Below, piece after piece: positions 6,948 through 14,063 of a stretch of DNA of 14,114 bases. Origin of the DNA: Anaerolinea sp. (GTDB taxonomy: Bacteria; Chloroflexota; Anaerolineae; JAAEKA01); contig JACSRL010000281.1 in assembly GCA_014879765.1 (NCBI GenBank), positions 1 to 14,114 on the forward strand. Reading direction: 5' to 3'. A program made the position numbers and the translations under genes. The notes beneath the pieces were generated by a model. It ran no database searches, was not told the origin of the DNA, and saw nothing but the letters and a program-made list of their open reading frames with translations. How positions within the stretch are numbered: position 1 is the stretch's first letter; every line of letters starts with the position of its first letter.

Positions 6948-8237
6948 CTAAGGCGCGACGGCCGATCCCTCCAGGAACCGGGCGTGGGCGAGAACTCCCA
7001 TGCGATCGACCGTGAAGCGGACGGCGTAGGGATTGGCTCGCTGGTAATCGATCAACGCCTGGCGCGCTGCGGCAATCTCGATGATCAGGCCATGATCCAG
7101 CATGGCTTCGATGCCGGCCACCAGTCCCATCTCCTCGATGGGCGCGTAGCCGCCAGGGCTGTTGATGGCTTTCCAAGCCTTTTGAACGTGGGCGACAATC
7201 TCGTCCTGATCCGTCAAGGGTTGAGCCGGTATCTGCCAGGCTGTGGCCGCTGTGGAGAAGAAACGCTTGGTGAGAAAATCTTCGATGGCGTCGCTGCTGT
7301 CAATGTCATCGAAGGCTGTTGCCCATCTCAAACCGACTGGCGACATGGTGTACTCATATCGATATGGGTCGGGCTTGGTTAGCAATCCGATGTCAACGTA
7401 TGGCTCAACGCGTACCCGCGATGCGTGTTCTCTCGCGGTACCGCCTGAGTAACCTTCAATATTGCGTTGGCGCGCTATGCTCTCGGCGGAGGTTTCCAGA
7501 ACAGCCAACCTGTCTCGTAGATCAGCTGACAATGAACGGGTACGGTGGCGAGCGATCACAGCCTTGTAGATTTCTGGCAGAAGGTTGCCAGCATCACGAT
7601 CTGAGAATGTAGCTCCTGAAGGATTTGCGTTGGGTAAGCCACTGTGCGCTGCGAGTTGTCTCATTAACGGCATGACAGCCTCGCCGTCGTTTTCCAGACA
7701 GGAATAGAGGAGCAACAGTCCCTGTTGCTGCGACAGAAGCAAGGGATTGCTGTTAGGTAAATACTCCAAGAAAGCTTTCTGCTCTAGTTCTGGCGTAAGG
7801 TACATGAGCGATAGTGCGCGCGTGGTGGCCGAATAAGTACCAGATCGAATAAGGCCTAGATTGATCCCCAATGCAGGGTACTTACGCCAATCGTCCCGCA
7901 CTAGTTTTCCAACTCCCGACGTGATCATGGGATCAGCCAAATAAAGGTCTTGAAGCTCCATCGAGACTTCTGGGGGTTCTACACCATTTGCTAAGTAGGT
8001 GTTGGTCTGCTCTTTGAGCGTCTGGTAGGCGCGATCCATGAGGCGGACTTTGACATAGGCCGCACGTTGGGGATTCATCTTGACTCGTATCTTACGCGTT
8101 ACAGTGTCGATCAGATCATGCCCCAGGTTTTCGAGATTCGACGTGTTCATCGCAGTCACACGTCGCGTCATGCGTTTCAAGTATCCCAACCGCTGCATGG
8201 GGCGAGCAATATGATCCAACACACGCAGATCGGACAT
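6948..8237 (-). CDS. Unrecognised 429-residue protein between HerA ATPase and methyltransferase
   Basis: I do not recognise this family. The protein is soluble-looking, with no membrane segment or signal peptide, and is mostly helical. Three stretches look like winged helices: about 105-150; about 266-306, ending in the wing-like YRYEYTMSPVGLRWA; and 361-420, ending in YAVRFTVDRMGVLAHARFL. The N-terminal 30 residues are basic. No nuclease, methylase or P-loop motif is visible. The ATG lies 2 bases after the HerA stop codon, so the two are translationally coupled and probably made in fixed ratio. HerA ATPases often have a dedicated partner encoded next to them (NurA, SIR2 or DUF4297 proteins), but none of those signatures is seen here. 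A DNA-binding adaptor or loader is the best guess. The gene is patchy in base composition: GC-rich at its 3' end (70% in 6961-7020) and poorer earlier (53% in 7861-7920). Confidence 0.85.
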   Translation of the reverse strand: MSDLRVLDHIARPMQRLGYLKRMTRRVTAMNTSNLENLGHDLIDTVTRKIRVKMNPQRAAYVKVRLMDRAYQTLKEQTNTYLANGVEPPEVSMELQDLYLADPMITSGVGKLVRDDWRKYPALGINLGLIRSGTYSATTRALSLMYLTPELEQKAFLEYLPNSNPLLLSQQQGLLLLYSCLENDGEAVMPLMRQLAAHSGLPNANPSGATFSDRDAGNLLPEIYKAVIARHRTRSLSADLRDRLAVLETSAESIARQRNIEGYSGGTAREHASRVRVEPYVDIGLLTKPDPYRYEYTMSPVGLRWATAFDDIDSSDAIEDFLTKRFFSTAATAWQIPAQPLTDQDEIVAHVQKAWKAINSPGGYAPIEEMGLVAGIEAMLDHGLIIEIAAARQALIDYQRANPYAVRFTVDRMGVLAHARFLEGSAVAP

Positions 8238-8239
8238 TG

Positions 8240-9619
8240 CTAGAAGCCTCCATGTACGCTCACACGCGGGCGAACATCCATAAGGATGGCGCGTTCAGCC
8301 TCGGTGTTCGATACCAATGCCTGGCCTACCTCAAGACTACGCAACATCTCGTCGAACTCCAGTGTGCGCCCGCCGTACGTCACCTCTTGCGGCATGTTCG
8401 ACTTCAGATTGCGCCGCACATACTCGATGTCGCCTTGCACGGTCAGTTTGTGAGCGATCAACGTGTCCACCTGGGCCAGGATACGGCTGTCCAACGCGGT
8501 GGGCTGTTGGGTCGCCACCATAAAGGATAGGCCATAGTTGCGCCCCTCGCGCACGAAGCGGGTCAGTACCTCGCCGGCCGAGGTGCGCCGCTCCGAGGCC
8601 AGCACGTTCTGCGCCTCATCCAACGCTACCAGAGAGCGCGGCACGGCGCCAGCCAGGAAGGTCTTAAGCTGGCTACGCTCTTCCTGACTCAGATCGTTGC
8701 GGATGGCCAGGTGCTTCTCTGCCTCCGAGGCTGCCATGCGCTCATTCAGCAGACGGCGCACAATTGCGCTCAGAATCACCAGGCGCAGGGGACCTGACAT
8801 ACGGTTCATCACCAGCACGTTCATACGTCCTGGCTTCAACAACTGCACCAGCGGCGTGCCCTCATCCTGAAAGAGGGGGTTGCGCTGGAAGGTTGTGAGC
8901 TGTTGCAGCACGGCGCGGCGGGTCTCGGACTGGTAGCTCTCCAACAGTTCTCGATCCTGCTTGATGCACAGGATCAGATCAGAGAGCGAATAGGCAGACT
9001 TGGGCGCTCGCTGACCCCCCTCGCCAGCCCAGCCTTCCAGCGTCACTTTGATGTAGGCGTCGTTGAGCAACTGGCCCATGCGATCCTGGTAGATGTCCAG
9101 GTTGAGCAGGTAACCCCAGTCGTCGGCGCCGAAGTCGGCCGTGCGCACGGCGAACTCGTGGTGGCTGGCCGGGGTCTGCTCGCTGCGCGTCCCCTTGGGA
9201 ATCCACACCTGTACATCGAGCGTCTCGGTCTTGAGGTTCCAACCGCGCCAGGTGGCCCGCTGGTTGCGCAAGATCGCGCTGTCCGAGGCGTCGGCCAAGC
9301 TAATATCGGTCCACTGGAAGATCCCGAGGGTGTCCAGCAGCAGCACAGCGGTGTCGCGCTCAACGTGACCAATGCTGGTTGCCTTCTCCGCCGTACAAAG
9401 GCTTTCCAGCATCGATCCCATGGTGTAGGATTTGCCGGAACCGCGCTTGCCGACGATAGCCGTGACGTGAGGCAGCAGGGCGTCGAAGCGCACATCGACC
9501 AATGGACCGATCTCGGCCAGCCGGCCCAGGTAGATCCAGCCCGACTCGCGTTCCTCCGGGCCGCCGATCAGGGCGACATTGCGGGAGGTAAAACGCGGCT
9601 TGACGGTAAATTTCTTCAC
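8240..9619 (-). CDS. HerA/DUF87-type DNA-translocating ATPase
   Basis: This 459-residue protein belongs to the HerA/FtsK/VirD4 ATPase group. An N-terminal beta-rich part (about 10-50, GWIYLGRLAEIG) resembles the HAS barrel that precedes the motor in HerA. Walker A is GKRGSGKS (57-64), Walker B is LVALDE (330-335), and the sensor strand reads VATQQPTALDSRIL (368-381), typical of this group. A helical insertion lies between (about 170-260). Such proteins form hexameric rings that pump double-stranded DNA, normally for a nuclease partner. Here the candidate nuclease is the AlbA_2-PLD protein. The start is GTG at 9619, 8 bases after the stop of the upstream ATPase, without a strong ribosome site, which suggests translational coupling. 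The gene is GC-rich (75% in 9121-9180), unlike several of its operon neighbours. Confidence 0.9.
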   Translation of the reverse strand: MKKFTVKPRFTSRNVALIGGPEERESGWIYLGRLAEIGPLVDVRFDALLPHVTAIVGKRGSGKSYTMGSMLESLCTAEKATSIGHVERDTAVLLLDTLGIFQWTDISLADASDSAILRNQRATWRGWNLKTETLDVQVWIPKGTRSEQTPASHHEFAVRTADFGADDWGYLLNLDIYQDRMGQLLNDAYIKVTLEGWAGEGGQRAPKSAYSLSDLILCIKQDRELLESYQSETRRAVLQQLTTFQRNPLFQDEGTPLVQLLKPGRMNVLVMNRMSGPLRLVILSAIVRRLLNERMAASEAEKHLAIRNDLSQEERSQLKTFLAGAVPRSLVALDEAQNVLASERRTSAGEVLTRFVREGRNYGLSFMVATQQPTALDSRILAQVDTLIAHKLTVQGDIEYVRRNLKSNMPQEVTYGGRTLEFDEMLRSLEVGQALVSNTEAERAILMDVRPRVSVHGGF

Positions 9620-9627
9620 AAGTCAAC

Positions 9628-10791
9628 TCAAGAAAAGGCAAAGGGCGCCACGTTGTTGACAATTGCGTCGTCGATCAACAACTTTTCTTCATCCCATGCC
9701 TGGATGGCGCACTCGTTGATGGCGTTGATGATGTAGCGAGGCAGGGCGCGGGTGATGTCCTGGGTAGCATAGTCGGCGAGCAGTTCGAACGCGCTGTGCT
9801 CGAATGGAAATTCGCCAGCTCCGACGCTTAAGCCATTCTGAGCAACCCATGTTTCCACTTTGGCAGAATCGGTCAGGTTCTTGAGCAACTCCTTGACAAA
9901 CGTCTTCACGTCGGCGACAGCCGGAAGAGGTGGAATGTCGATGTAGTTGCTTGGCCCAACCCTGCCAACAATGTCTCCTCGTCTCAGGATCGCTGGGGCG
10001 TCGTCAAGCACATCGGCCTTGAAACCGATCAGGAAGCCTACACTGGCATTGGCTGGCTCCGACAGGCGGCGCAAGTATTGGTGAATCGACTCTGCGGCGT
10101 CACCGGCCTTGACGTTCTGGAGTTCCTCCAGCTCATCCAACAGGAAGATCACTTTTTGATTGACGCGACCGGCCAGATTGCCGATGGCAACCAGCGCATT
10201 CACCATGTCGCCGGCTCCGACTTCGCCGAGGCTACGAGTCAACGACAGGCCACTGAGCTCTCCGCCCTTCAAAGCCTGCCCGGTCAGCCAACGCCAAGCC
10301 ACAAACGACGACTCGCCCGTGGCCCGCAGTTCCCGCAGCGCCAGGAAGATGTTAGGGTCATTGCCGGCCAGGTCCAGAAGCGCCTTGTCGAATTCAGAGG
10401 TCGAGTTGAAGAGGTCGCGCACCCATGCGGCGACAGTGCTCTTGCCCAGAGCTTCCATCATCTGCATGTGCAGGTGGCTGGCGTTGGAGTTGCTGCGCAT
10501 CTCGACTGTCAGGTATAAGGTGTGCGGCGCGCCCTTGGCAGAGGCTGGCGTCTGGTTCTTCAGAGAATACTCCAGATAGAACAAGGTCTGCGTCTTACCG
10601 GAACCATAAGGCCCCCACACCATCATCTTGGGAACGCCAGGGGCGATGAAGGAGCGGCGTATCTGGCGCAGGAGGCGTTCTTTGATGTCGTCACGGCCAA
10701 AATAATACTGGGCATCATCAGGATTGACCTGTGGGTCGATGGTGAAGTTCTGCCGGTTGTTCAGGCAGAACCAGGTGGCGAAGTCTTGCAT
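9628..10791 (-). CDS. P-loop ATPase 1, ORC/ExeA-like AAA family
   Basis: This 387-residue ATPase has Walker A GPYGSGKT (residues 60-67) and Walker B VIFLLDE (214-220) followed by LEEL. A FGRDD element (31-35) lies before the P-loop, as in AAA proteins of the Orc1/Cdc6 and STAND-related groups. The C-terminal DITRALPRYIINAINECA (345-362) looks like a sensor-2 helix with a lid domain. It shares motif order and several local matches with ATPase 2 of the same block (2209-3327): a WGPYGSGKTQTL versus WANFGMGKTHTL P-loop, and NALVAIGNLA versus NALTALARLA ahead of Walker B. The two probably arose by duplication and may work as a hetero-oligomer or at different steps. The ATG follows one base after the TGA of the AlbA_2-PLD gene. 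It has no membrane segment. I infer a DNA-dependent or sensor ATPase role from the context. Confidence 0.88.
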   Translation of the reverse strand: MQDFATWFCLNNRQNFTIDPQVNPDDAQYYFGRDDIKERLLRQIRRSFIAPGVPKMMVWGPYGSGKTQTLFYLEYSLKNQTPASAKGAPHTLYLTVEMRSNSNASHLHMQMMEALGKSTVAAWVRDLFNSTSEFDKALLDLAGNDPNIFLALRELRATGESSFVAWRWLTGQALKGGELSGLSLTRSLGEVGAGDMVNALVAIGNLAGRVNQKVIFLLDELEELQNVKAGDAAESIHQYLRRLSEPANASVGFLIGFKADVLDDAPAILRRGDIVGRVGPSNYIDIPPLPAVADVKTFVKELLKNLTDSAKVETWVAQNGLSVGAGEFPFEHSAFELLADYATQDITRALPRYIINAINECAIQAWDEEKLLIDDAIVNNVAPFAFS

Positions 10792-10792
10792 G

Positions 10793-11953
10793 TCAGTCTC
10801 CTCTTGGATTCTGAATGGTGATGGGTTTGACTCGCGTGCTCACTGTGCGCAGCACCTGGCTGCCCCACTGGTACAGATCACGCACCAAGGCGCGGCCCTG
10901 GCCTCGCGACAGAATCATCATGCCGAGTTCCAGGTTATAACGCAAACCGCTCGCTGTGAGGTTGCCGGAGCCAAACAAGGCGAAGCTGTCTTCCTCCTCG
11001 CGGTTCCAGGCCACGTATAGCTTGGCGTGGACATCGGGGTTGTAACGAATCTCCACGTATGGACTTTGCTCTAGCACCGCAAGACCCGCTCGGTGATACT
11101 CATCACGCGGAGGGCGAGTCACTACGTATGCTCGTGTCTGGTCAGCGCCCAGCCTTTTGACCAAGTCTTGCAGGCTGTACAACTGGCCCACCAGATCGCC
11201 AATGAACGGACTTACCAGTACCAGAACCTGCGGACGTGCTGAGGATATCATGTAACGCTGCAAGAATCGTTCAACCGAGCGCTCGGTGAGCAATTGGATA
11301 TAGGGCGGTTCGCTTATCTCCCCTGAACTCGGCCCAGCCGTGAACCCGCGTTGCGCCAGGACTTCGAGCTCGACCAGTTTCCGAAATCGGGGGTTTGCCA
11401 AAACCATCTCGCGGATTTCACCGATGTTCATGGGACGCTTATCAGTGTTGTAGCGTCGAAAGAAATCCGTGCTGTGGTCTCGGACCATCATGTGCGGCCG
11501 CTGCTCACTCAGCGGCACGTGCATGACGATAATGCCTTGATCTGGTGCGGTCTCGATCACCTTGACTTGAATACCTTGAATTCGCTCTTGAATGCCGTCA
11601 AGGCATGCGTGCTGGATAGCTTTAGCTCGAGTGTGAGCATCCTCAATGGGAGTGAGCGTTTCGGCCCGTCCATAGGCGTCTTCGCGGATGCCCATGATCA
11701 AATAGCCACCCTCGGCATTGGCAAGAGCGGTGACATCGCGCAGCATCTCGCGGATATCCTGTGGCCGGCCACTATACGCGGTTTCTTTGTACTCCAGATT
11801 AGGGCCTTCTGGCACGCGATTGCGCACGAGAGTTTGCAGATCTTCCAGCGAAAAACTGTCGAGATTTCTTCCAGCGAATGCCATTACAACACCATCACGG
11901 GCGATGTATTCGTAGACCTTCAGGCTAACGCCTTTTGGCATGTGGCGATCCAT
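10793..11953 (-). CDS. AlbA_2 (Schlafen-like) and phospholipase-D-fold fusion protein, putative nuclease
   Basis: This 386-residue protein leads the block. Residues about 35-180 match the AlbA_2/Schlafen-AAA_4 fold: LEYKET (53-58), LANAEGGYLIMGI (77-89), and a TDFFRRYNT segment (162-170). Residues about 225-370 match a single PLD_2-like domain: HAK at 309-311 and GSGN at 328-331 in FALFGSGNLTASG. The acidic residue of the classical HxKxxxxD is not at its usual place, as in some nuclease-type PLD proteins. One PLD motif per chain implies an active site formed by a dimer. PLD nucleases of the BfiI/Nuc type cut DNA without metal, so this is the best candidate effector of the block. The first possible start is ATG 11953; ATG 11941 is an alternative, and there is no upstream in-frame start. 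The stop is one base from the next gene's start. Confidence 0.9.
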   Translation of the reverse strand: MDRHMPKGVSLKVYEYIARDGVVMAFAGRNLDSFSLEDLQTLVRNRVPEGPNLEYKETAYSGRPQDIREMLRDVTALANAEGGYLIMGIREDAYGRAETLTPIEDAHTRAKAIQHACLDGIQERIQGIQVKVIETAPDQGIIVMHVPLSEQRPHMMVRDHSTDFFRRYNTDKRPMNIGEIREMVLANPRFRKLVELEVLAQRGFTAGPSSGEISEPPYIQLLTERSVERFLQRYMISSARPQVLVLVSPFIGDLVGQLYSLQDLVKRLGADQTRAYVVTRPPRDEYHRAGLAVLEQSPYVEIRYNPDVHAKLYVAWNREEEDSFALFGSGNLTASGLRYNLELGMMILSRGQGRALVRDLYQWGSQVLRTVSTRVKPITIQNPRGD

Positions 11954-12019
11954 GTCTTGTGTGACCGTGACTGCGTTGATACTGTCTTGCCTCCACGGCC
12001 ACCCCTCTCGTTATTTGTT

Positions 12020-12040
12020 CTTGCTGCTGTTGGCAGCGAG
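12020..12040 (-). promoter_or_regulatory. Leader hairpin in the 5' UTR of the seven-gene block
   Basis: On the minus strand CTCGCTGC and GCAGCAAG pair with one mismatch around a 5-base loop. The hairpin starts about 6 bases after the predicted transcription start. No T-run follows, so it is not a terminator. It could protect the 5' end of the mRNA, or be chance. Confidence 0.35.
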
Positions 12041-12052
12041 ATGTCAGGAAAC

Positions 12053-12080
12053 ATTATACACGTAAACTGCATTGCGCCAA
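12053..12080 (-). promoter_or_regulatory. Sigma70-like promoter for the seven-gene block
   Basis: A perfect TATAAT -10 box lies at 12053-12058 on the minus strand, with TTGGCG (4/6 to TTGACA) at 12075-12080 and a 16-base spacer. Predicted start is near 12046, giving a leader of about 93 bases to the ATG at 11953. It is the only strong candidate in the 244-base gap between the response regulator and the AlbA_2-PLD gene. The rest of the gap (11954-12045, 12081-12197) holds no gene that I can support. Confidence 0.6.
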
Positions 12081-12197
12081 GCCACGCGCGTTGTCTGCCA
12101 TGACCTCTTCTGTTCAGGCCAGCCCCCCGACTATGCTTACTGTGACTTCATTCGCTCAGACAGGTTTGTGCGTAATCACCACGCTTGCTGTGGCCTT

Positions 12198-12854
12198 TTA
12201 CAGCAGCCCAAGCTCCCGTGCGCGCAGGGCGGCCTGCGTCCGGTCGCGCGCGCCGATCTTGCCCAGAATGTTGGTGACGTAGTTCTTGACCGTGCCTTCG
12301 GCCAGGTAGAGCCGCTGGGCAATCTCGCGATTGGTCAGGCCGTGGGCCAACAGGGCCAGGATCTCCAGCTCCCGTTGAGAGAGCGGCTCCTCCAGCGGCT
12401 GTTGCGGCCGAGACGCGGGCGCGGCCATGCGGGCAAACTCGGCGACCACCTTGCGCGCTACCGATGGCTCGATCAATACGCCCCCTGCCATCACGGTGTT
12501 GATCGCCTCGGCCAGCTCCTGAATGGAGACATCCTTGAGCAGATAGCCCAGCGCGCCGGCCCGCAGCCCCTCGAAGACGTACTCGTCATCGTCGAAGGTG
12601 GTCAGGATGATTACCCGCGCCGCGGGCCACTGCTGACGCAGCCGCCGCGTGGCCTCGACGCCGTCCATCAGCGGCATGCGCACATCCATCAGCGTCACGT
12701 CAGGCAGCAGGTAGGCGTAGGCGTCCAGCGCCTCCTGGCCGTTGCCGGCCTCACCCACCACGGTCAGGCCAGGCTCCATCTCCAACAGCGTGTGCAGCCC
12801 TTCGCGCATCAGGCGCTGGTCATCCACCAACAGCAGTCGAATCGGATCAGCCAT
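12198..12854 (-). CDS. Response regulator, NarL/FixJ (LuxR-type HTH) family
   Basis: This 218-residue transcription regulator has a receiver domain (1-120) with acidic pocket D11/D12, phospho-acceptor D57 in LMDVRMP, T85 and K107, then a linker and a LuxR-type HTH (about 152-216, LSQREIEILALLAHGLTN-like start and GTVKNYVTNILGKI recognition helix). The length and layout match LiaR/DesR-like regulators, which dimerise and bind DNA when phosphorylated by a partner kinase. The partner is the adjacent histidine kinase: the ATG at 12854 lies inside the kinase gene and overlaps its stop by 8 bases (ATGGCTGA), and GGAG is placed 7 bases upstream. An ATG six codons further upstream is less likely. Target genes cannot be told from this window. 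Confidence 0.95.
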   Translation of the reverse strand: MADPIRLLLVDDQRLMREGLHTLLEMEPGLTVVGEAGNGQEALDAYAYLLPDVTLMDVRMPLMDGVEATRRLRQQWPAARVIILTTFDDDEYVFEGLRAGALGYLLKDVSIQELAEAINTVMAGGVLIEPSVARKVVAEFARMAAPASRPQQPLEEPLSQRELEILALLAHGLTNREIAQRLYLAEGTVKNYVTNILGKIGARDRTQAALRARELGLL

Positions 12855-14046
12855 GGCTTTGCTCCGGTGCAAGGGGGAGGGTCATCAGCAGCTCGACACC
12901 GCCGGCCGGCGCGCTGCTGACTGTCAACTGGCCGCCCAGTTGCGTCGCGCGCTCATACAGGCCTGGCAGGCCGAAGCCGGTCTGGTCGCCGGCGTTGGCA
13001 GCCAGCCCAAGGCCGTCGTCGCGCACTCGCAGCGCCACTGTCCCGTCGACGCAGATCAGATCGATCCAGGCCGCGCCCGCGCCCGCGTGTTTCTGAATGT
13101 TGGTCAGCCCCTCCTGCGCGCCGCGGTAGAGGGCGTGGCGCTGGCTGGCAGTGAGTTCCGGCAGATCGTCGGCCACGGAAAGCTGTATCGCAATGCCTGT
13201 CGCCCGCTGAAAATCGTCGGTGAGCCGTTTCAGGGCCGGCCCCAGGGCCAGGTCAGCCTCCACCGGCGTCCGCAGCGTGGCCACGGTGCGGCGCAGCTCG
13301 CCCAGCCCGGCGCGTATCTCCTCCAGCACTGCGCCCACCATTTGGCCAGCCCGCTCAGGCGCGCTGGGAATGAGGCGCTGTGCGGCCTGAAGCTGAACCG
13401 AGGAGACCGTCAGGCGGTGGCCCAGGGTGTCGTGCATCTCGCGCGCCAGGCGATTGCGCTCCTGCTGCACGGCCAGCTCCTCAGCCTGAGCCGCGTAGTC
13501 CTGCAATTGGCGGTGTGCGGCTTGCAGCTCCAGCAGGAGCCGTTCGCTCTCTGCCCGGGCGTTTTCCGCCCTGGCGGTTTGATGGGCGAAGATGGCAAAG
13601 AAGATGTAGCCAGCCACGTAGATGGGCACCGCGGCCGCGGCGTCGCTCCCTCCCACGCGCACGTAGGCCACCAGGGTGATCAGGCTGAACAGCGTCAGCC
13701 AGCCGGCGATGACGCGCGGCGGGTACATCATGGTGACTTCGGAGCTGAGCACGAAGAAGAGCACCACCACGATCAGTTGATGCGGGGGAATGGCCAGCAA
13801 GGCCACTACCACCAGGGTCTGCACGCTGGTGTAGAGGTAGGCGCCCCACGGTGCAGCCTTCAGCACCCGCTCGCGGCCGGCATAGAAGAGGGTGAACAGC
13901 GCCAACAGCCCTGACGCCAGCCAGCGTCCGGGCGCGTCGTTGCGAAAGAGCTCAGCCAGCATGGGAATAGCCACGGCCGGCACGATAAAGTAGCCGGCCA
14001 GGTTGAGCATGCTCAGCGAGAATTGAGAAGATGATCGCTCGGCCAT
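12847..14046 (-). CDS. Membrane sensor histidine kinase, HisKA_3 (LiaS/NarX-like) family
   Basis: This 399-residue kinase has six predicted membrane helices (about 14-34, 42-56, 69-87, 90-108, 112-131, 136-155) with very short loops, so there is no large external sensor domain and the signal is probably sensed within or at the membrane. A coiled coil (158-200) leads to the HisKA_3 dimerisation helix, with phospho-acceptor H205 in REMHDTLGH. The HATPase_c domain has its N box around N316 (TNIQKHA), G1 box DDGLG (343-347) and G2 box GFGLPGL (357-363). It should phosphorylate the response regulator encoded directly downstream and overlapping by 8 bases. The start at ATG 14046 is the first codon after the G-rich repeat; no clear ribosome site or promoter is visible in the few bases between, so the promoter may lie beyond the window. 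Confidence 0.95.
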   Translation of the reverse strand: MAERSSSQFSLSMLNLAGYFIVPAVAIPMLAELFRNDAPGRWLASGLLALFTLFYAGRERVLKAAPWGAYLYTSVQTLVVVALLAIPPHQLIVVVLFFVLSSEVTMMYPPRVIAGWLTLFSLITLVAYVRVGGSDAAAAVPIYVAGYIFFAIFAHQTARAENARAESERLLLELQAAHRQLQDYAAQAEELAVQQERNRLAREMHDTLGHRLTVSSVQLQAAQRLIPSAPERAGQMVGAVLEEIRAGLGELRRTVATLRTPVEADLALGPALKRLTDDFQRATGIAIQLSVADDLPELTASQRHALYRGAQEGLTNIQKHAGAGAAWIDLICVDGTVALRVRDDGLGLAANAGDQTGFGLPGLYERATQLGGQLTVSSAPAGGVELLMTLPLAPEQSHG

Positions 14047-14063
14047 AGCTGCATGATACCTGA

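Noticed and set aside
1667..11953. BREX, DISARM, Dnd/Ssp or Pgl system
   Set aside because: No PglZ, BrxC, BrxL, DUF1998 protein, SNF2 helicase or sulfur-modification gene is present. A PLD protein plus a methyltransferase alone is not enough for DISARM.
12175..12205. Intrinsic terminator of the two-component operon
   Set aside because: TGCTGT and ACAGCA can pair across the stop codon, but the stem is short, has a bulge if extended, and no T-run follows.
12072..13914. Long plus-strand open frames (282 and 390 residues) over the two-component genes
   Set aside because: They are antisense to a clear histidine kinase and response regulator and reflect the lack of stop codons in GC-rich DNA. 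No domain is visible.
14047..14063. Leaderless promoter (TATCAT) just before the kinase start
   Set aside because: The -10-like match is imperfect, no -35 lies at the right distance in the repeat, and the window ends too soon to judge.
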